From positions 1 to 7,561 of the forward strand of contig JAGPGC010000053.1 of assembly GCA_018056205.1 (NCBI GenBank): a stretch of 7,561 nucleotides of DNA. Direction: 5' to 3'. The position numbers and the translations under genes were made by a program. Position 1 is the stretch's first letter, and every line of letters starts with the position of its first letter. Shown here one piece after another: positions 1-6,026 of this stretch. Below the pieces are notes generated by a model that was not told where the DNA came from, did not search any database, and saw only the letters and a list, made by a program, of their open reading frames with translations. Source of the stretch: Candidatus Atribacteria bacterium (GTDB lineage: Bacteria > Atribacterota > Atribacteria > Atribacterales > Atribacteraceae).

Positions 1-21
1 TTGTCAAGGTACGTATTCTAG

Positions 22-39
22 GTTTGAAATAGTTCAAAC
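22..39. repeat. Inverted repeat, candidate operator
   Basis: The arms GTTTGAA (22-28) and TTCAAAC (33-39) are perfect reverse complements separated by ATAG. No T-run follows immediately, so a terminator is unlikely. It sits about 100 bases upstream of the -35 box of the importer promoter. It could be a distal operator, or belong to a gene outside the window. No second copy was seen upstream of the DeoR gene. Confidence 0.35.
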
Positions 40-75
40 TCAGAAAATTATTCAATAATTTTTTCATGATACCAA

Positions 76-93
76 GGTTATACTTATCTAACC
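76..93. repeat. Short inverted repeat, candidate operator
   Basis: GGTTA (76-80) and TAACC (89-93) are reverse complements separated by 8 bases, giving an 18-base dyad with half-site centres 13 bases apart. The dyad ends about 42 bases upstream of the -35 box at 136. The arms are short enough for chance in this AT-rich region, so this is only a possible regulator site. Confidence 0.2.
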
Positions 94-135
94 GAGGATG
101 AATTTACACATAAAAAAGGACTTGATCTAAACACC

Positions 136-164
136 TTGACATAAAATTTGCTAAATGATATTAT
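136..164 (+). promoter_or_regulatory. Sigma-70 type promoter of the importer operon
   Basis: A perfect -35 hexamer TTGACA (136-141) is separated by 17 bases from TATTAT (159-164), which matches the consensus -10 at five of six positions. Transcription would begin near 171. This is the best promoter in the window and is correctly placed to drive the binding-protein gene and, by readthrough of the terminator after it, the rest of the importer. Confidence 0.75.
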
Positions 165-224
165 TTTTTTGCTTATATTGTTAATATTATATCATTTTTT
201 GAGATATTTTCTTCAATTAATAGC

Positions 225-233
225 TGCTATAAT
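225..233 (+). promoter_or_regulatory. Extended -10 element, possible second promoter
   Basis: TGCTATAAT is a perfect extended -10 (TGN plus TATAAT). No -35 hexamer lies at the usual 16-18 base distance; the closest candidate, TTGAGA at 199-204, is 23 bases away. Extended -10 promoters can work without a -35 box, so a start near 240 and a shorter leader of about 75 bases are possible. It lies inside the leader of the stronger upstream promoter. Confidence 0.45.
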
Positions 234-235
234 CC

Positions 236-245
236 AGGAGGTGAT
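236..245 (+). promoter_or_regulatory. Orphan Shine-Dalgarno sequence
   Basis: AGGAGGTGAT is an exact complement of the usual 3' end of bacterial 16S rRNA, longer than the functional site of any gene in this window. No start codon with an open frame follows at a suitable distance: the GTG at 241-243 reads one codon to a TAA, and TAA and TAG codons follow. It lies 70 bases upstream of the real start. It may be a ribosome standby site, the remnant of a lost leader peptide, or chance. Confidence 0.4.
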
Positions 246-314
246 ATAAATATAGCATAAAATAATTAGTTAAGAGTAAAAGTTAAAATTTTGTTTAATA
301 AGGAGGAAAAGAAC

Positions 315-1565
315 ATGAACAGCTTTAAGGTTAGTATTTGGATCATTGTAATTTCTATACTTATAGGGAGCTTTGCTATTGCTTCAGCTGAGGAAGATGT
401 CATTAAAGTTGGAGTTATGTACAGTCTTACCGGTACCGGAGCACCAACAGGAAAAGTTCAGAATGAAGGAGCACTTCTTGCTGCTAAGGAGGTTAATGAA
501 GCTGGGGGAATAACAATAGGGGATAAAAAGTACAAAGTTGAAGCAGTTGTTCGAGATGATGAAACGAAACCGGATGTTGCAGTTCGTAGGTATCGAGAAT
601 ATATTGAGGAAGGAATCACGACCTTAGTAAGTGGAACCTTTGCGCACGTTAGTACTGCTATCAATGAGCAAGCATTAGACGGAAGCGCATTTGTGATGAT
701 TACGAATTCAATTGAAGAAGCTGTATTCCGCAAGGGAAATAAAGCTCCTTTCTTTTTAACATCCCAGGGCGCCGTGGATGCAATAGGTCGTATGACCTCA
801 GAGTATGTAATTGAAACTTTTAAACCAAAATATGTCATCGCTTGTCTTCCTGACTATGCTTATGGTCAAGGAGTCGGTGTCGGGATGAAGCAAGTTTACG
901 AGAAACACCCTGAAATTAAAATAGAATTTATATGGACTCCAGTAGGAACCCCTGACTATACTTCTTATATACTCAAGATAATAGAATCCAAGCCCGACGT
1001 GGTTCAGATGGGTCAATGGGGCACCGATGGTATTGAAATACTAAAACAAGCCTACGAACTAGGATTAAGTAAGCATACGAAAATCTTTTACAATGCGATT
1101 GTAGAAAGTATTGCTGCAGGCATTCCACCCGAGGCTCTTAATGGTGTTGCTATGGGAATGTGGCTTTACCATGATTTAAGCGAAATTAAAGAGAAGGATC
1201 CAGAAACATTCGAAAACGCTGAGAGGATACGTGCAGCCTTCATGAAAGAATATGGTGAACAACCCGATGTTATGGCTGCCTATGCTTACATAGGAATGAA
1301 GGAAACTCTCCGGGCTATAGAAGTTGCTCAATCAACCGATCCTGCAAAGATGTACCAAGCATTAATGGAAAATCCAAATTTCATGAGTTTCAAGGGACCA
1401 GCTTATTGGCGTCCTGATGGACGACCTTTTTATAAGTACGCTTACTTTGTTGGTGAAGGAAAAGGGGCTGAAGGGCGTATTGACAAATGGGATTTTGCTA
1501 AAATTACCGATTTCTTTGAAACCGATGTTCTATGCTTACCATTGTCAGAAATGGGTTATGAGTAA
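315..1565 (+). CDS. livK: Branched-chain amino acid-type ABC transporter substrate-binding protein
   Basis: This is the periplasmic solute-binding component (Peripla_BP_6 / LivK family) of the importer encoded downstream; it captures the substrate and delivers it to the LivH-LivM permease. The ATG at 315 is chosen because AAGGAGG (300-306) lies 8 bases upstream; an in-frame TTG at 291 lies upstream of that site and is not needed. The 416-residue product has a signal peptide (K5, hydrophobic 6-22, A-S-A before E26) without a lipobox cysteine. The mature protein starts with the family's V-G-V-x-x-S-L-T-G strand and loop (32-40), then the helix K-x-x-x-E-G-A-L-L-A-A (47-57) and N-E-A-G-G-I (61-66). 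The body fits the usual two-lobed fold (D-E-T-K-P at 82-86, Y-x-Y-G-Q-G at 181-186, Y-A-Y-I-G near 323-327). Length is normal. The symbol is family-level: the pocket segments around 107-134 differ from those of E. coli LivJ/LivK as I recall them, so amino-acid binding is not assured. An intrinsic terminator follows. Confidence 0.9.
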   Translation: MNSFKVSIWIIVISILIGSFAIASAEEDVIKVGVMYSLTGTGAPTGKVQNEGALLAAKEVNEAGGITIGDKKYKVEAVVRDDETKPDVAVRRYREYIEEGITTLVSGTFAHVSTAINEQALDGSAFVMITNSIEEAVFRKGNKAPFFLTSQGAVDAIGRMTSEYVIETFKPKYVIACLPDYAYGQGVGVGMKQVYEKHPEIKIEFIWTPVGTPDYTSYILKIIESKPDVVQMGQWGTDGIEILKQAYELGLSKHTKIFYNAIVESIAAGIPPEALNGVAMGMWLYHDLSEIKEKDPETFENAERIRAAFMKEYGEQPDVMAAYAYIGMKETLRAIEVAQSTDPAKMYQALMENPNFMSFKGPAYWRPDGRPFYKYAYFVGEGKGAEGRIDKWDFAKITDFFETDVLCLPLSEMGYE

Positions 1566-1577
1566 TAGATAGGGTTT

Positions 1578-1618
1578 ACGAGGCTCCCTTTTTAAAGGGA
1601 GCCTCGTATTTTTGTTTA
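1578..1618 (+). terminator. Strong intrinsic terminator inside the importer operon
   Basis: A perfect stem of at least 12 bp pairs 1578-1589 with 1596-1607 (ACGAGGCTCCCT with AGGGAGCCTCGT) around a six-base A/T loop, which can close by one more T-A pair, and is followed by a U-rich run TATTTTTGTTT. It begins 13 bases after the binding-protein stop codon and 46 bases before the LivG start. No convincing promoter lies between it and LivG, so the downstream genes probably depend on readthrough, giving excess binding protein over membrane components. It may also protect the 3' end of the binding-protein mRNA. Confidence 0.92.
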
Positions 1619-1652
1619 AGAAGAAGTTGGATAGAGGAGGCTAATAATACAG

Positions 1653-2462
1653 ATGAGTTTATTATCAACGAGTGGATTGGTCAAGCGTTTTGGAGGTTTA
1701 ATTGCGGTTAATGATGTAAACCTCTCTATAGAAGAAAACGAAACCTTAGGAATTATTGGACCAAATGGTTCAGGGAAAACTACTCTTTTTAATATATTAA
1801 CGGGTTATTTTCTTCCAACATCGGGTAAAGTATTCTTCCAAGGTCGTTATATAACTCGTTTATCGCCTGAAAAAAGAGTGAGTATGGGAATGGTTCGTAC
1901 TTTCCAGCTCGTTTCTGTATTCAATTCTCTTAAATTATGGGAAAATCTGGTTCCTTGTATCGCTTGGAGCAATAAGTCTCATTACTCATTTTGGAAATTC
2001 TTGACTTCTCCCGCGGATAGTACTTGGGAAATTTCTAAAGAAGCATTGAAACTTGTCGGGCTCGATGACTATGCTCATGCCGTAACTGCAGAACTTTCCT
2101 ATGGTGATAGGAGACTCCTTGAGATTGCTATTTCTCTTTCTCTCAAACCTAAGTTATTGCTTCTCGATGAACCATTTAGTGGTTTAAGTGATGTGGAAAT
2201 AACAAAAGTACTTTCTTTATTGAAAAACCTTAAGGGCAAAATAACAATTGCCATTATTGAACACAAAATATCAGCAATTGTTGATTTTGTAGACCGGCTT
2301 ACCGTAATGAATGAAGGTCGAATCATCTGTGAGGGAAATCCATCTAAGGTTCTTAAAGACCCGCTAGTTAACGAGTGTTACTGGGGTAAGGAGGAGATGT
2401 TTGAGGGAGAATCGTTGAGTGAAGCGTCTTTAGATAACCAAGATCAGAATTTGTCTTCTTAG
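1653..2462 (+). CDS. livG: Branched-chain amino acid-type ABC transporter ATP-binding protein LivG
   Basis: This is one of two cytoplasmic ATPases that power the importer, working as a heterodimer with LivF under the LivH-LivM permease pair. The 269-residue protein has the complete ABC set: Walker A G-P-N-G-S-G-K-T-T (36-44), Q-loop Q85 in the LivG-like stretch V-R-T-F-Q (81-85), signature L-S-Y-G-D (148-152), Walker B L-L-L-L-D-E (168-173) with catalytic E173, D-loop S-G-L-S-D (176-180) and H-loop H204. The relaxed signature is usual for LivG proteins, not a defect. Residues from about 250 (E-G-E-S-L-S-E-A-S-L) form an acidic, polar tail slightly beyond the usual 250-255 residues. The Shine-Dalgarno GAGGAGG (1634-1640) lies 12 bases before the ATG, a slightly long gap. 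The gene follows a strong terminator and is 16 bases upstream of livF. Family assignment is secure; the transported substrate is not. Confidence 0.93.
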   Translation: MSLLSTSGLVKRFGGLIAVNDVNLSIEENETLGIIGPNGSGKTTLFNILTGYFLPTSGKVFFQGRYITRLSPEKRVSMGMVRTFQLVSVFNSLKLWENLVPCIAWSNKSHYSFWKFLTSPADSTWEISKEALKLVGLDDYAHAVTAELSYGDRRLLEIAISLSLKPKLLLLDEPFSGLSDVEITKVLSLLKNLKGKITIAIIEHKISAIVDFVDRLTVMNEGRIICEGNPSKVLKDPLVNECYWGKEEMFEGESLSEASLDNQDQNLSS

Positions 2463-2478
2463 GGGGGAGATATAAGAT

Positions 2479-3168
2479 ATGCTCAAAATAGCAAATATTG
2501 ATGTTGCATACGGTCATGCGAAGGTACTAAATAATGTATTTCTTGAGTTAGAAGAAGGGAAAACGCTTTTCATTGTTGGTAGAAATGGAGCAGGCAAAAC
2601 AACTCTTCTCAAAAGCATAGTAGGCCTAATTCGCCCCCTCAAGGGCTCGATTTACCTTGATAATGAAAATATAACGGGTTTATTACCCAATATACTTTAC
2701 CACAAGGGAATTCGTTATGTTAACCAAGATAAAAAAGTCTTCAACAATCTAACTGTTCAGGAGAATATTGAAATTGCTGCATTCTCGAGTGGTGAGCCTT
2801 TATCACAGGCACTTGATAAGGTTTTAGTAATTTATCCTAAAATGAAAGAATTCTTCCGCTTAAAAGCTGGCCAGTTGAGTGGAGGACAGAGACAAATTCT
2901 ACTGATTGGACAAGCTTTGGTTGGTAACCCAAGATTGATGCTTATTGATGAACCCACCCAAGGGTTGGCAGCTGTTGTCATTAATGACATTGTAAAGATA
3001 TTAAGTAGTTTAAAAGGAAAATTATCGACTATCATTGTTGAACAAAATCTTCCACTGGTGAGTCGTATGGCAGACCAAGTTGTAGTGCTTAAAGAGGGAA
3101 AGGTTTCCCACAGGTTAAATGATGTTTCAGATATTCGCAATTCAACTCTTTTAGAGAAGTCTCTTTAA
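2479..3168 (+). CDS. livF: Branched-chain amino acid-type ABC transporter ATP-binding protein LivF
   Basis: This is the second ATPase of the importer, partner of LivG. The 229-residue protein (usual for LivF, about 230-240) carries Walker A G-R-N-G-A-G-K-T-T (34-42), Q-loop Q83 in V-N-Q-D, a canonical signature L-S-G-G-Q (133-137), Walker B L-M-L-I-D-E (153-158) and the D-loop T-Q-G-L-A (160-164). At the H-loop position it has V-E-Q-N (187-190), so glutamine replaces histidine; V-E-Q-N is the normal LivF sequence and supports LivF rather than LivG identity. The start at 2479 follows a G-rich Shine-Dalgarno (2462-2470) that overlaps the end of the livG stop codon. It lies in the same operon as livG (16-base gap) and livM (35-base gap). 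Confidence 0.93.
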   Translation: MLKIANIDVAYGHAKVLNNVFLELEEGKTLFIVGRNGAGKTTLLKSIVGLIRPLKGSIYLDNENITGLLPNILYHKGIRYVNQDKKVFNNLTVQENIEIAAFSSGEPLSQALDKVLVIYPKMKEFFRLKAGQLSGGQRQILLIGQALVGNPRLMLIDEPTQGLAAVVINDIVKILSSLKGKLSTIIVEQNLPLVSRMADQVVVLKEGKVSHRLNDVSDIRNSTLLEKSL

Positions 3169-3203
3169 GTTCAATTGAGATTAGGAGAAGGAGATAATAC
3201 TTT

Positions 3204-4247
3204 ATGGGGAATGACCTTAGGAAGCATAAAAAAGCGGTTAGGATTATAACTCTTTGGGGAAAACAATTAACTAAAACTACTGGTAGACAGAGGGTCTTCG
3301 AGCTTATCTTTTTGAGTATCGTCTTTTTACTCTTTATTCCATTTTTGGGCACCCACCGTGCAACTGATTTTGCAATTTTTTGTATTATGGTATTATCTTT
3401 TGACCTTTTATACGGGTACATGGGAAGACTTTCTATGGGGCATCTTCTTTACCTAGGGATAGGTGCTTATGCAACAGGTCTTTCTCTTCGATACCTTACT
3501 ACCAATCCACTATTAGCAATTGTATTTGGGGTTTTGGCTGCTTGTGGCGCAGGAATGACCGCAGGGGCTGTTGCCATACGAGCAACCGGTGCATGTTTTG
3601 CCTTGATTAACCTTGCTTTTAACCGAGTTGGTTGGTTTTTGGTAATGTCACCACTAAAATCCATCACGGGCGGAGAAAATGGTTTGAGCATTAGAAACCT
3701 AAGTTTAGGTATTTTTAATTTTAGAAACCCAACTTTTCGTTTCTGGTTTGTCTTGATTTCTTTAATATTTGTATTCTTTCTCCTCCGTGTAATTACATCC
3801 TCTTCTTATGGGGTCTTAATACGCTCAATCAAGGAGGATGAAAAACGAGTGAGGTTTTTGGGATACAACACCTATTATTATAAATGGATTAACTTTGTAA
3901 TTTCTGCTTCGGTAGCGGGTTTTGCTGGAGCTTTGACTGCACTAAATTATGGTTATATTAATCCCAATGTTCTCGATGTTAATGCCAATTCGGGTGTAAT
4001 ATTCGCTTGTTTAATAGGAGGTCCCGGGTGTCTTTATGGATCAATTATTGGTGGAATTATATATATGTTGATCACAAACCTTCTTCCAATTTATTTCCAA
4101 CGCTGGGAACTCCTTTTAGGAGTATCATTATTACTTATAGTTTTCAGGTTTAGAAAAGGAATCTGGGGTGGTTTGGAAACTTTATATAAGAGATATATTG
4201 CTCGTGAGAATTTAAACCTACCTTTGGAGAAAGGGGTTTCCAAATGA
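3204..4247 (+). CDS. livM: Branched-chain amino acid-type ABC transporter permease LivM
   Basis: This is an inner-membrane permease subunit (BPD_transp_2 family) forming the translocation path with LivH. The 347-residue protein has a basic cytoplasmic N-terminus (residues 1-30) followed by about nine hydrophobic segments (approximately 31-49, 54-73, 80-97, 102-125, 127-148, 179-198, 230-250, 262-290, 300-317). LivM landmarks are D-L-L-Y-G-Y-M-G-R-L-S-M-G-H (67-80) followed by G-I-G-A-Y (85-89), I-T-G-G-E-N-G-L (154-161), and the ATPase-coupling loop I-K-E-D-E-K-R-V-R-F-L-G (209-220) before a Y-K-x-x-x-F-V-I-S-A helix. The start has AAGGAG (3188-3193) at 10 bases. The stop codon overlaps the livH ATG in an ATGA arrangement (4244-4247), so the two permeases are translationally coupled. 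Confidence 0.93.
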   Translation: MGNDLRKHKKAVRIITLWGKQLTKTTGRQRVFELIFLSIVFLLFIPFLGTHRATDFAIFCIMVLSFDLLYGYMGRLSMGHLLYLGIGAYATGLSLRYLTTNPLLAIVFGVLAACGAGMTAGAVAIRATGACFALINLAFNRVGWFLVMSPLKSITGGENGLSIRNLSLGIFNFRNPTFRFWFVLISLIFVFFLLRVITSSSYGVLIRSIKEDEKRVRFLGYNTYYYKWINFVISASVAGFAGALTALNYGYINPNVLDVNANSGVIFACLIGGPGCLYGSIIGGIIYMLITNLLPIYFQRWELLLGVSLLLIVFRFRKGIWGGLETLYKRYIARENLNLPLEKGVSK

Positions 4248-5077
4248 TCTACTCAATTATGTATGGATTAACTATTGGTGCAATACTTTATCTCATATCT
4301 ATTGGTCTCTCTCTTACTTTTGGAACTATGAGAGTAATCAACTTTGCTCATACGATTACTTATACAATTGGGGCTTATATTTTAGCAGCATCAGTAAATG
4401 ATTTTGGTATTCCTTTTTTATGGGGAGGCGTATTAGCAGTTTTGATAGCTGCTTTGGTAGGATATTGTATTGAGCGTTTCATCATTCGACGTTTATATGG
4501 GGAATCACTGGATTACACTTTTATTGCTACTTTTGCAGTTTTTTTAATCGGAGTTGATATAGTCAAGTGGATATGGGGTGTATATCCGAAACCACTCAGT
4601 GATCCGATAGGAAGGTCAATCGATTTTTTGGGATTTGTTTTTCCTGTATATCGAATTTTTGTAGTACTTTTAGCGGTTTTAGTGTTTTTTGGACTTGAAC
4701 TATTTATAAGAAAATCCATGGTAGGAAAGATCATTAGAGCGGCTCTCGACAATAAAGAAGGAGTGCTTTGCCTTGGTATAGGAGTTGAAAAGTATTTTTC
4801 TATTGCCTTTGTTTTAGGAAGTGCCTTGGCCGCTGTTGGCGGAGTTTTATATGCACCTATTACGGCAGTTCACCCTTACATGGGTTTGAATATTTTACTC
4901 CTCTGTTTTGCAGTAGTGTTGACAGGTGGAATGGGTAACTTACGAGGGACTTTTTTCTCTTCATTTATACTTGGTATGCTTATTTCAATTACGGGTCGTT
5001 TTTGGCCGGCTGGTTCTGAAATTGTAGTTTTTATAGCTATGGCAGTTGTACTTTTCTTCAGACCAATAGATATTTAA
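4244..5077 (+). CDS. livH: Branched-chain amino acid-type ABC transporter permease LivH
   Basis: This is the second inner-membrane permease subunit (BPD_transp_2 family), pairing with LivM. The 277-residue protein starts in its first membrane helix and shows the LivH landmarks G-L-T-I-G-A (8-13), G-L-S-L-T-F-G-T-M-R-V-I-N-F-A-H (21-36), G-A-Y (43-45), E-R-F-I-I-R-R-L (77-84), the coupling loop around I-R-A-A-L-D-N (164-170) with L-G-I-G-V (177-181), and V-L-T-G-G-M-G-N-L-R-G (225-235). About eight hydrophobic helices are visible. The protein ends R-P-I-D-I where many relatives continue R-P-x-G-L-F-G, so it is a few residues short but complete. Its ATG overlaps the livM stop by four bases, with a GGAGAAAGGGG Shine-Dalgarno (4225-4235) inside livM. 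It is the last gene of the importer operon, and no clear terminator follows. Confidence 0.93.
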   Translation: MIYSIMYGLTIGAILYLISIGLSLTFGTMRVINFAHTITYTIGAYILAASVNDFGIPFLWGGVLAVLIAALVGYCIERFIIRRLYGESLDYTFIATFAVFLIGVDIVKWIWGVYPKPLSDPIGRSIDFLGFVFPVYRIFVVLLAVLVFFGLELFIRKSMVGKIIRAALDNKEGVLCLGIGVEKYFSIAFVLGSALAAVGGVLYAPITAVHPYMGLNILLLCFAVVLTGGMGNLRGTFFSSFILGMLISITGRFWPAGSEIVVFIAMAVVLFFRPIDI

Positions 5078-5098
5078 AAAACCTTAAAAACTTTAAAA
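5076..5098 (+). promoter_or_regulatory. Phased A-tracts, candidate UP element
   Basis: Three A-runs (5076-5081, 5086-5090, 5095-5098) recur about every 9-10 bases, close to the helical repeat, and end just upstream of the TTGACA at 5103. Such phased A-tracts bend DNA and can act as UP elements for the RNA polymerase alpha subunit. The first run overlaps the final codons of livH. The region is AT-rich, so functional relevance is an inference. Confidence 0.35.
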
Positions 5099-5102
5099 GA
5101 TA

Positions 5103-5132
5103 TTGACATTATCTTATTATTTTTAATAATAT
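5103..5132 (+). promoter_or_regulatory. Promoter of the DeoR-family regulator gene
   Basis: A perfect -35 TTGACA (5103-5108) is followed after 18 bases by TAATAT (5127-5132), a four-of-six -10. A start near 5139 would leave a leader of about 108 bases. A dyad ATTATT-TTT-AATAAT (5116-5130) covers the spacer and overlaps the -10, a typical position for an autorepression operator. This gives the regulator its own transcription separate from the importer. Confidence 0.6.
5116..5130. repeat. Dyad over the regulator promoter, candidate operator
   Basis: ATTATT (5116-5121) and AATAAT (5125-5130) form a perfect 6-bp inverted repeat with a TTT spacer, located between the -35 and -10 boxes. Its core TATTTTTAATA (5118-5128) differs at one base from TATTGTTAATA (176-186), which lies just downstream of the importer -10. 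A shared site for the DeoR-family protein is possible, but the composition is low-complexity A/T and chance is a serious alternative. Confidence 0.25.
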
Positions 5133-5246
5133 AAAAAGCTAAAGATTCAAAAATTTATCCTACCGATTAGTTAAAGTGAATATCCATTTTGATAACATTT
5201 TTAATAAAAAGATGTGATTAATTTTCAAAAGGTGATTGGCTAACCC

Positions 5247-6026
5247 ATGGCTAATAGAAAAAAACGTATTGACCATATTACTAACGCTTTATCTTTGAGG
5301 GGTTTAGTTAACATTAAAGAACTTTCTGAAAAGTTAAATGTGTCGGAAATGACAATTCGGAGAGATTTGGAAATTTTAGCAAAAGAAAACATCGCTCAAA
5401 TTATTCATGGTGGTGCTGTTCTTAAAAAGAACGTATCGAGTGAAAATGATCAAGATTCCTACTTAATTAGCAAGGCTGAATCTCAAATGATTCGAGAAAA
5501 GATGAAGATTTGCCAAATGGCAGCTTCTCTAATCGAACCAAATGATATTATTATTATCGACAATGGAACCACAACAGAACATCTTCCGAAATATATGCCG
5601 CCAAACATACCACTTACTATTATATGCTTTGCTCTTAATATTTTTTATGGTCTTTATAAGAATAATAATTATAAAATTTTTATGACCGGTGGTTATTTCC
5701 ACCATAATACTTTAATGTTTGAAAGCGCTGAAGGAGTAGAATTAATTAAAAAAGTTAGAGCTAACAAAGCTTTTATCACCGCTGCAGGAGTTGATGATAA
5801 ATTAGGAGTTACTTGTGCCACCACTTATGAGGTCGAAACTAAAAAAGCAGCCATAGAAAATTCTGATACCAAAATTTTACTAGTTGACTCAACAAAATTC
5901 GGAAAAATACGAATTTCCTACTTCGCTGACCTCGGAAATTTTGACATTATCATTACCGATTCTGGTATTCCCGAAGAATATCAGAAGTATATTAAAAATT
6001 TAGGGATCAAATTAATTTTAGTGTAA
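5247..6026 (+). CDS. DeoR/GlpR-family transcriptional regulator
   Basis: This is a DNA-binding repressor of the DeoR family, whose members usually respond to a phosphorylated sugar or sugar derivative. The 259-residue length is typical. Residues 5-60 form the N-terminal winged helix-turn-helix: R-I-D-H-I (7-11), L-V-N-I-K-E-L-S-E-K-L-N-V-S (20-33), the diagnostic M-T-I-R-R-D-L-E (35-42) and the wing I-I-H-G-G-A (52-57). The C-terminal DeoRC sensor domain has the phosphate-binding loop D-N-G-T-T-T (105-110), M-T-G-G (146-149), A-A-G-V-D (179-183) and V-D-S-T-K-F-G (213-219), all expected for an intact sensor. The ATG at 5247 has a GGTGAT-type Shine-Dalgarno (5231-5236) at 10 bases. It lies between the importer and the convergent sugar-phosphate genes and has its own promoter. 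It plausibly represses the importer, itself, the convergent operon, or several of these; the effector is unknown. Confidence 0.92.
   Translation: MANRKKRIDHITNALSLRGLVNIKELSEKLNVSEMTIRRDLEILAKENIAQIIHGGAVLKKNVSSENDQDSYLISKAESQMIREKMKICQMAASLIEPNDIIIIDNGTTTEHLPKYMPPNIPLTIICFALNIFYGLYKNNNYKIFMTGGYFHHNTLMFESAEGVELIKKVRANKAFITAAGVDDKLGVTCATTYEVETKKAAIENSDTKILLVDSTKFGKIRISYFADLGNFDIIITDSGIPEEYQKYIKNLGIKLILV

Larger units (their letters stand above)
1..314 (+). promoter_or_regulatory. Leader region upstream of the importer operon
   Basis: These 314 bases hold no supportable gene. They contain, in order, a 7-bp inverted repeat (22-39), a 5-bp inverted repeat (76-93), a near-consensus sigma-70 type promoter (136-164), an extended -10 element (225-233), a perfect orphan Shine-Dalgarno sequence (236-245) and the true Shine-Dalgarno of the binding-protein gene (300-306). 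Sequence after 140 is very AT-rich. If transcription starts near 171, the 5' untranslated leader is about 145 bases, long enough for post-transcriptional control, but I recognise no known riboswitch. The upstream gene, if any, ends before or at the window edge: the plus-strand frames close at 21, 32 and 57, so a 3' end of an upstream gene could lie here but cannot be shown. Confidence 0.6.

Noticed and set aside
1..67. Minus-strand open frame starting at ATG 67 (M-K-K-L-L-N-N-F) running off the window edge
   Set aside because: Only about 22 codons are visible, there is no Shine-Dalgarno before the ATG, and no family is recognisable. It contains the 22-39 inverted repeat, so it reads better as non-coding DNA.
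291..314. In-frame TTG start 8 codons upstream for the binding-protein gene
   Set aside because: The AAGGAGG at 300-306 lies inside this extension and is ideally spaced for the ATG at 315. The shorter form also begins with a proper signal peptide.
171..314. Riboswitch in the importer leader
   Set aside because: No known conserved core or stable GC-containing stem structure can be recognised in this very AT-rich stretch.
458..1016. Minus-strand open frames inside the binding-protein gene
   Set aside because: They lie antisense to a clearly assigned gene, have no recognisable domain or ribosome site, and reflect its codon pattern.
1793..1915. Possible defect in LivG because its signature region is not L-S-G-G-Q
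   Set aside because: The relaxed L-S/P-Y-G-x signature is usual in LivG proteins, and all other ATPase motifs are intact, so the protein is considered functional.
2832..3421. Minus-strand open frames across the livF/livM junction
   Set aside because: Antisense to two well-supported genes, no domain resemblance, and they ignore the operon structure.
5176..5217. Tiny GTG-initiated frame of 13 codons in the regulator leader
   Set aside because: No Shine-Dalgarno precedes it and the composition is that of the surrounding AT-rich leader.
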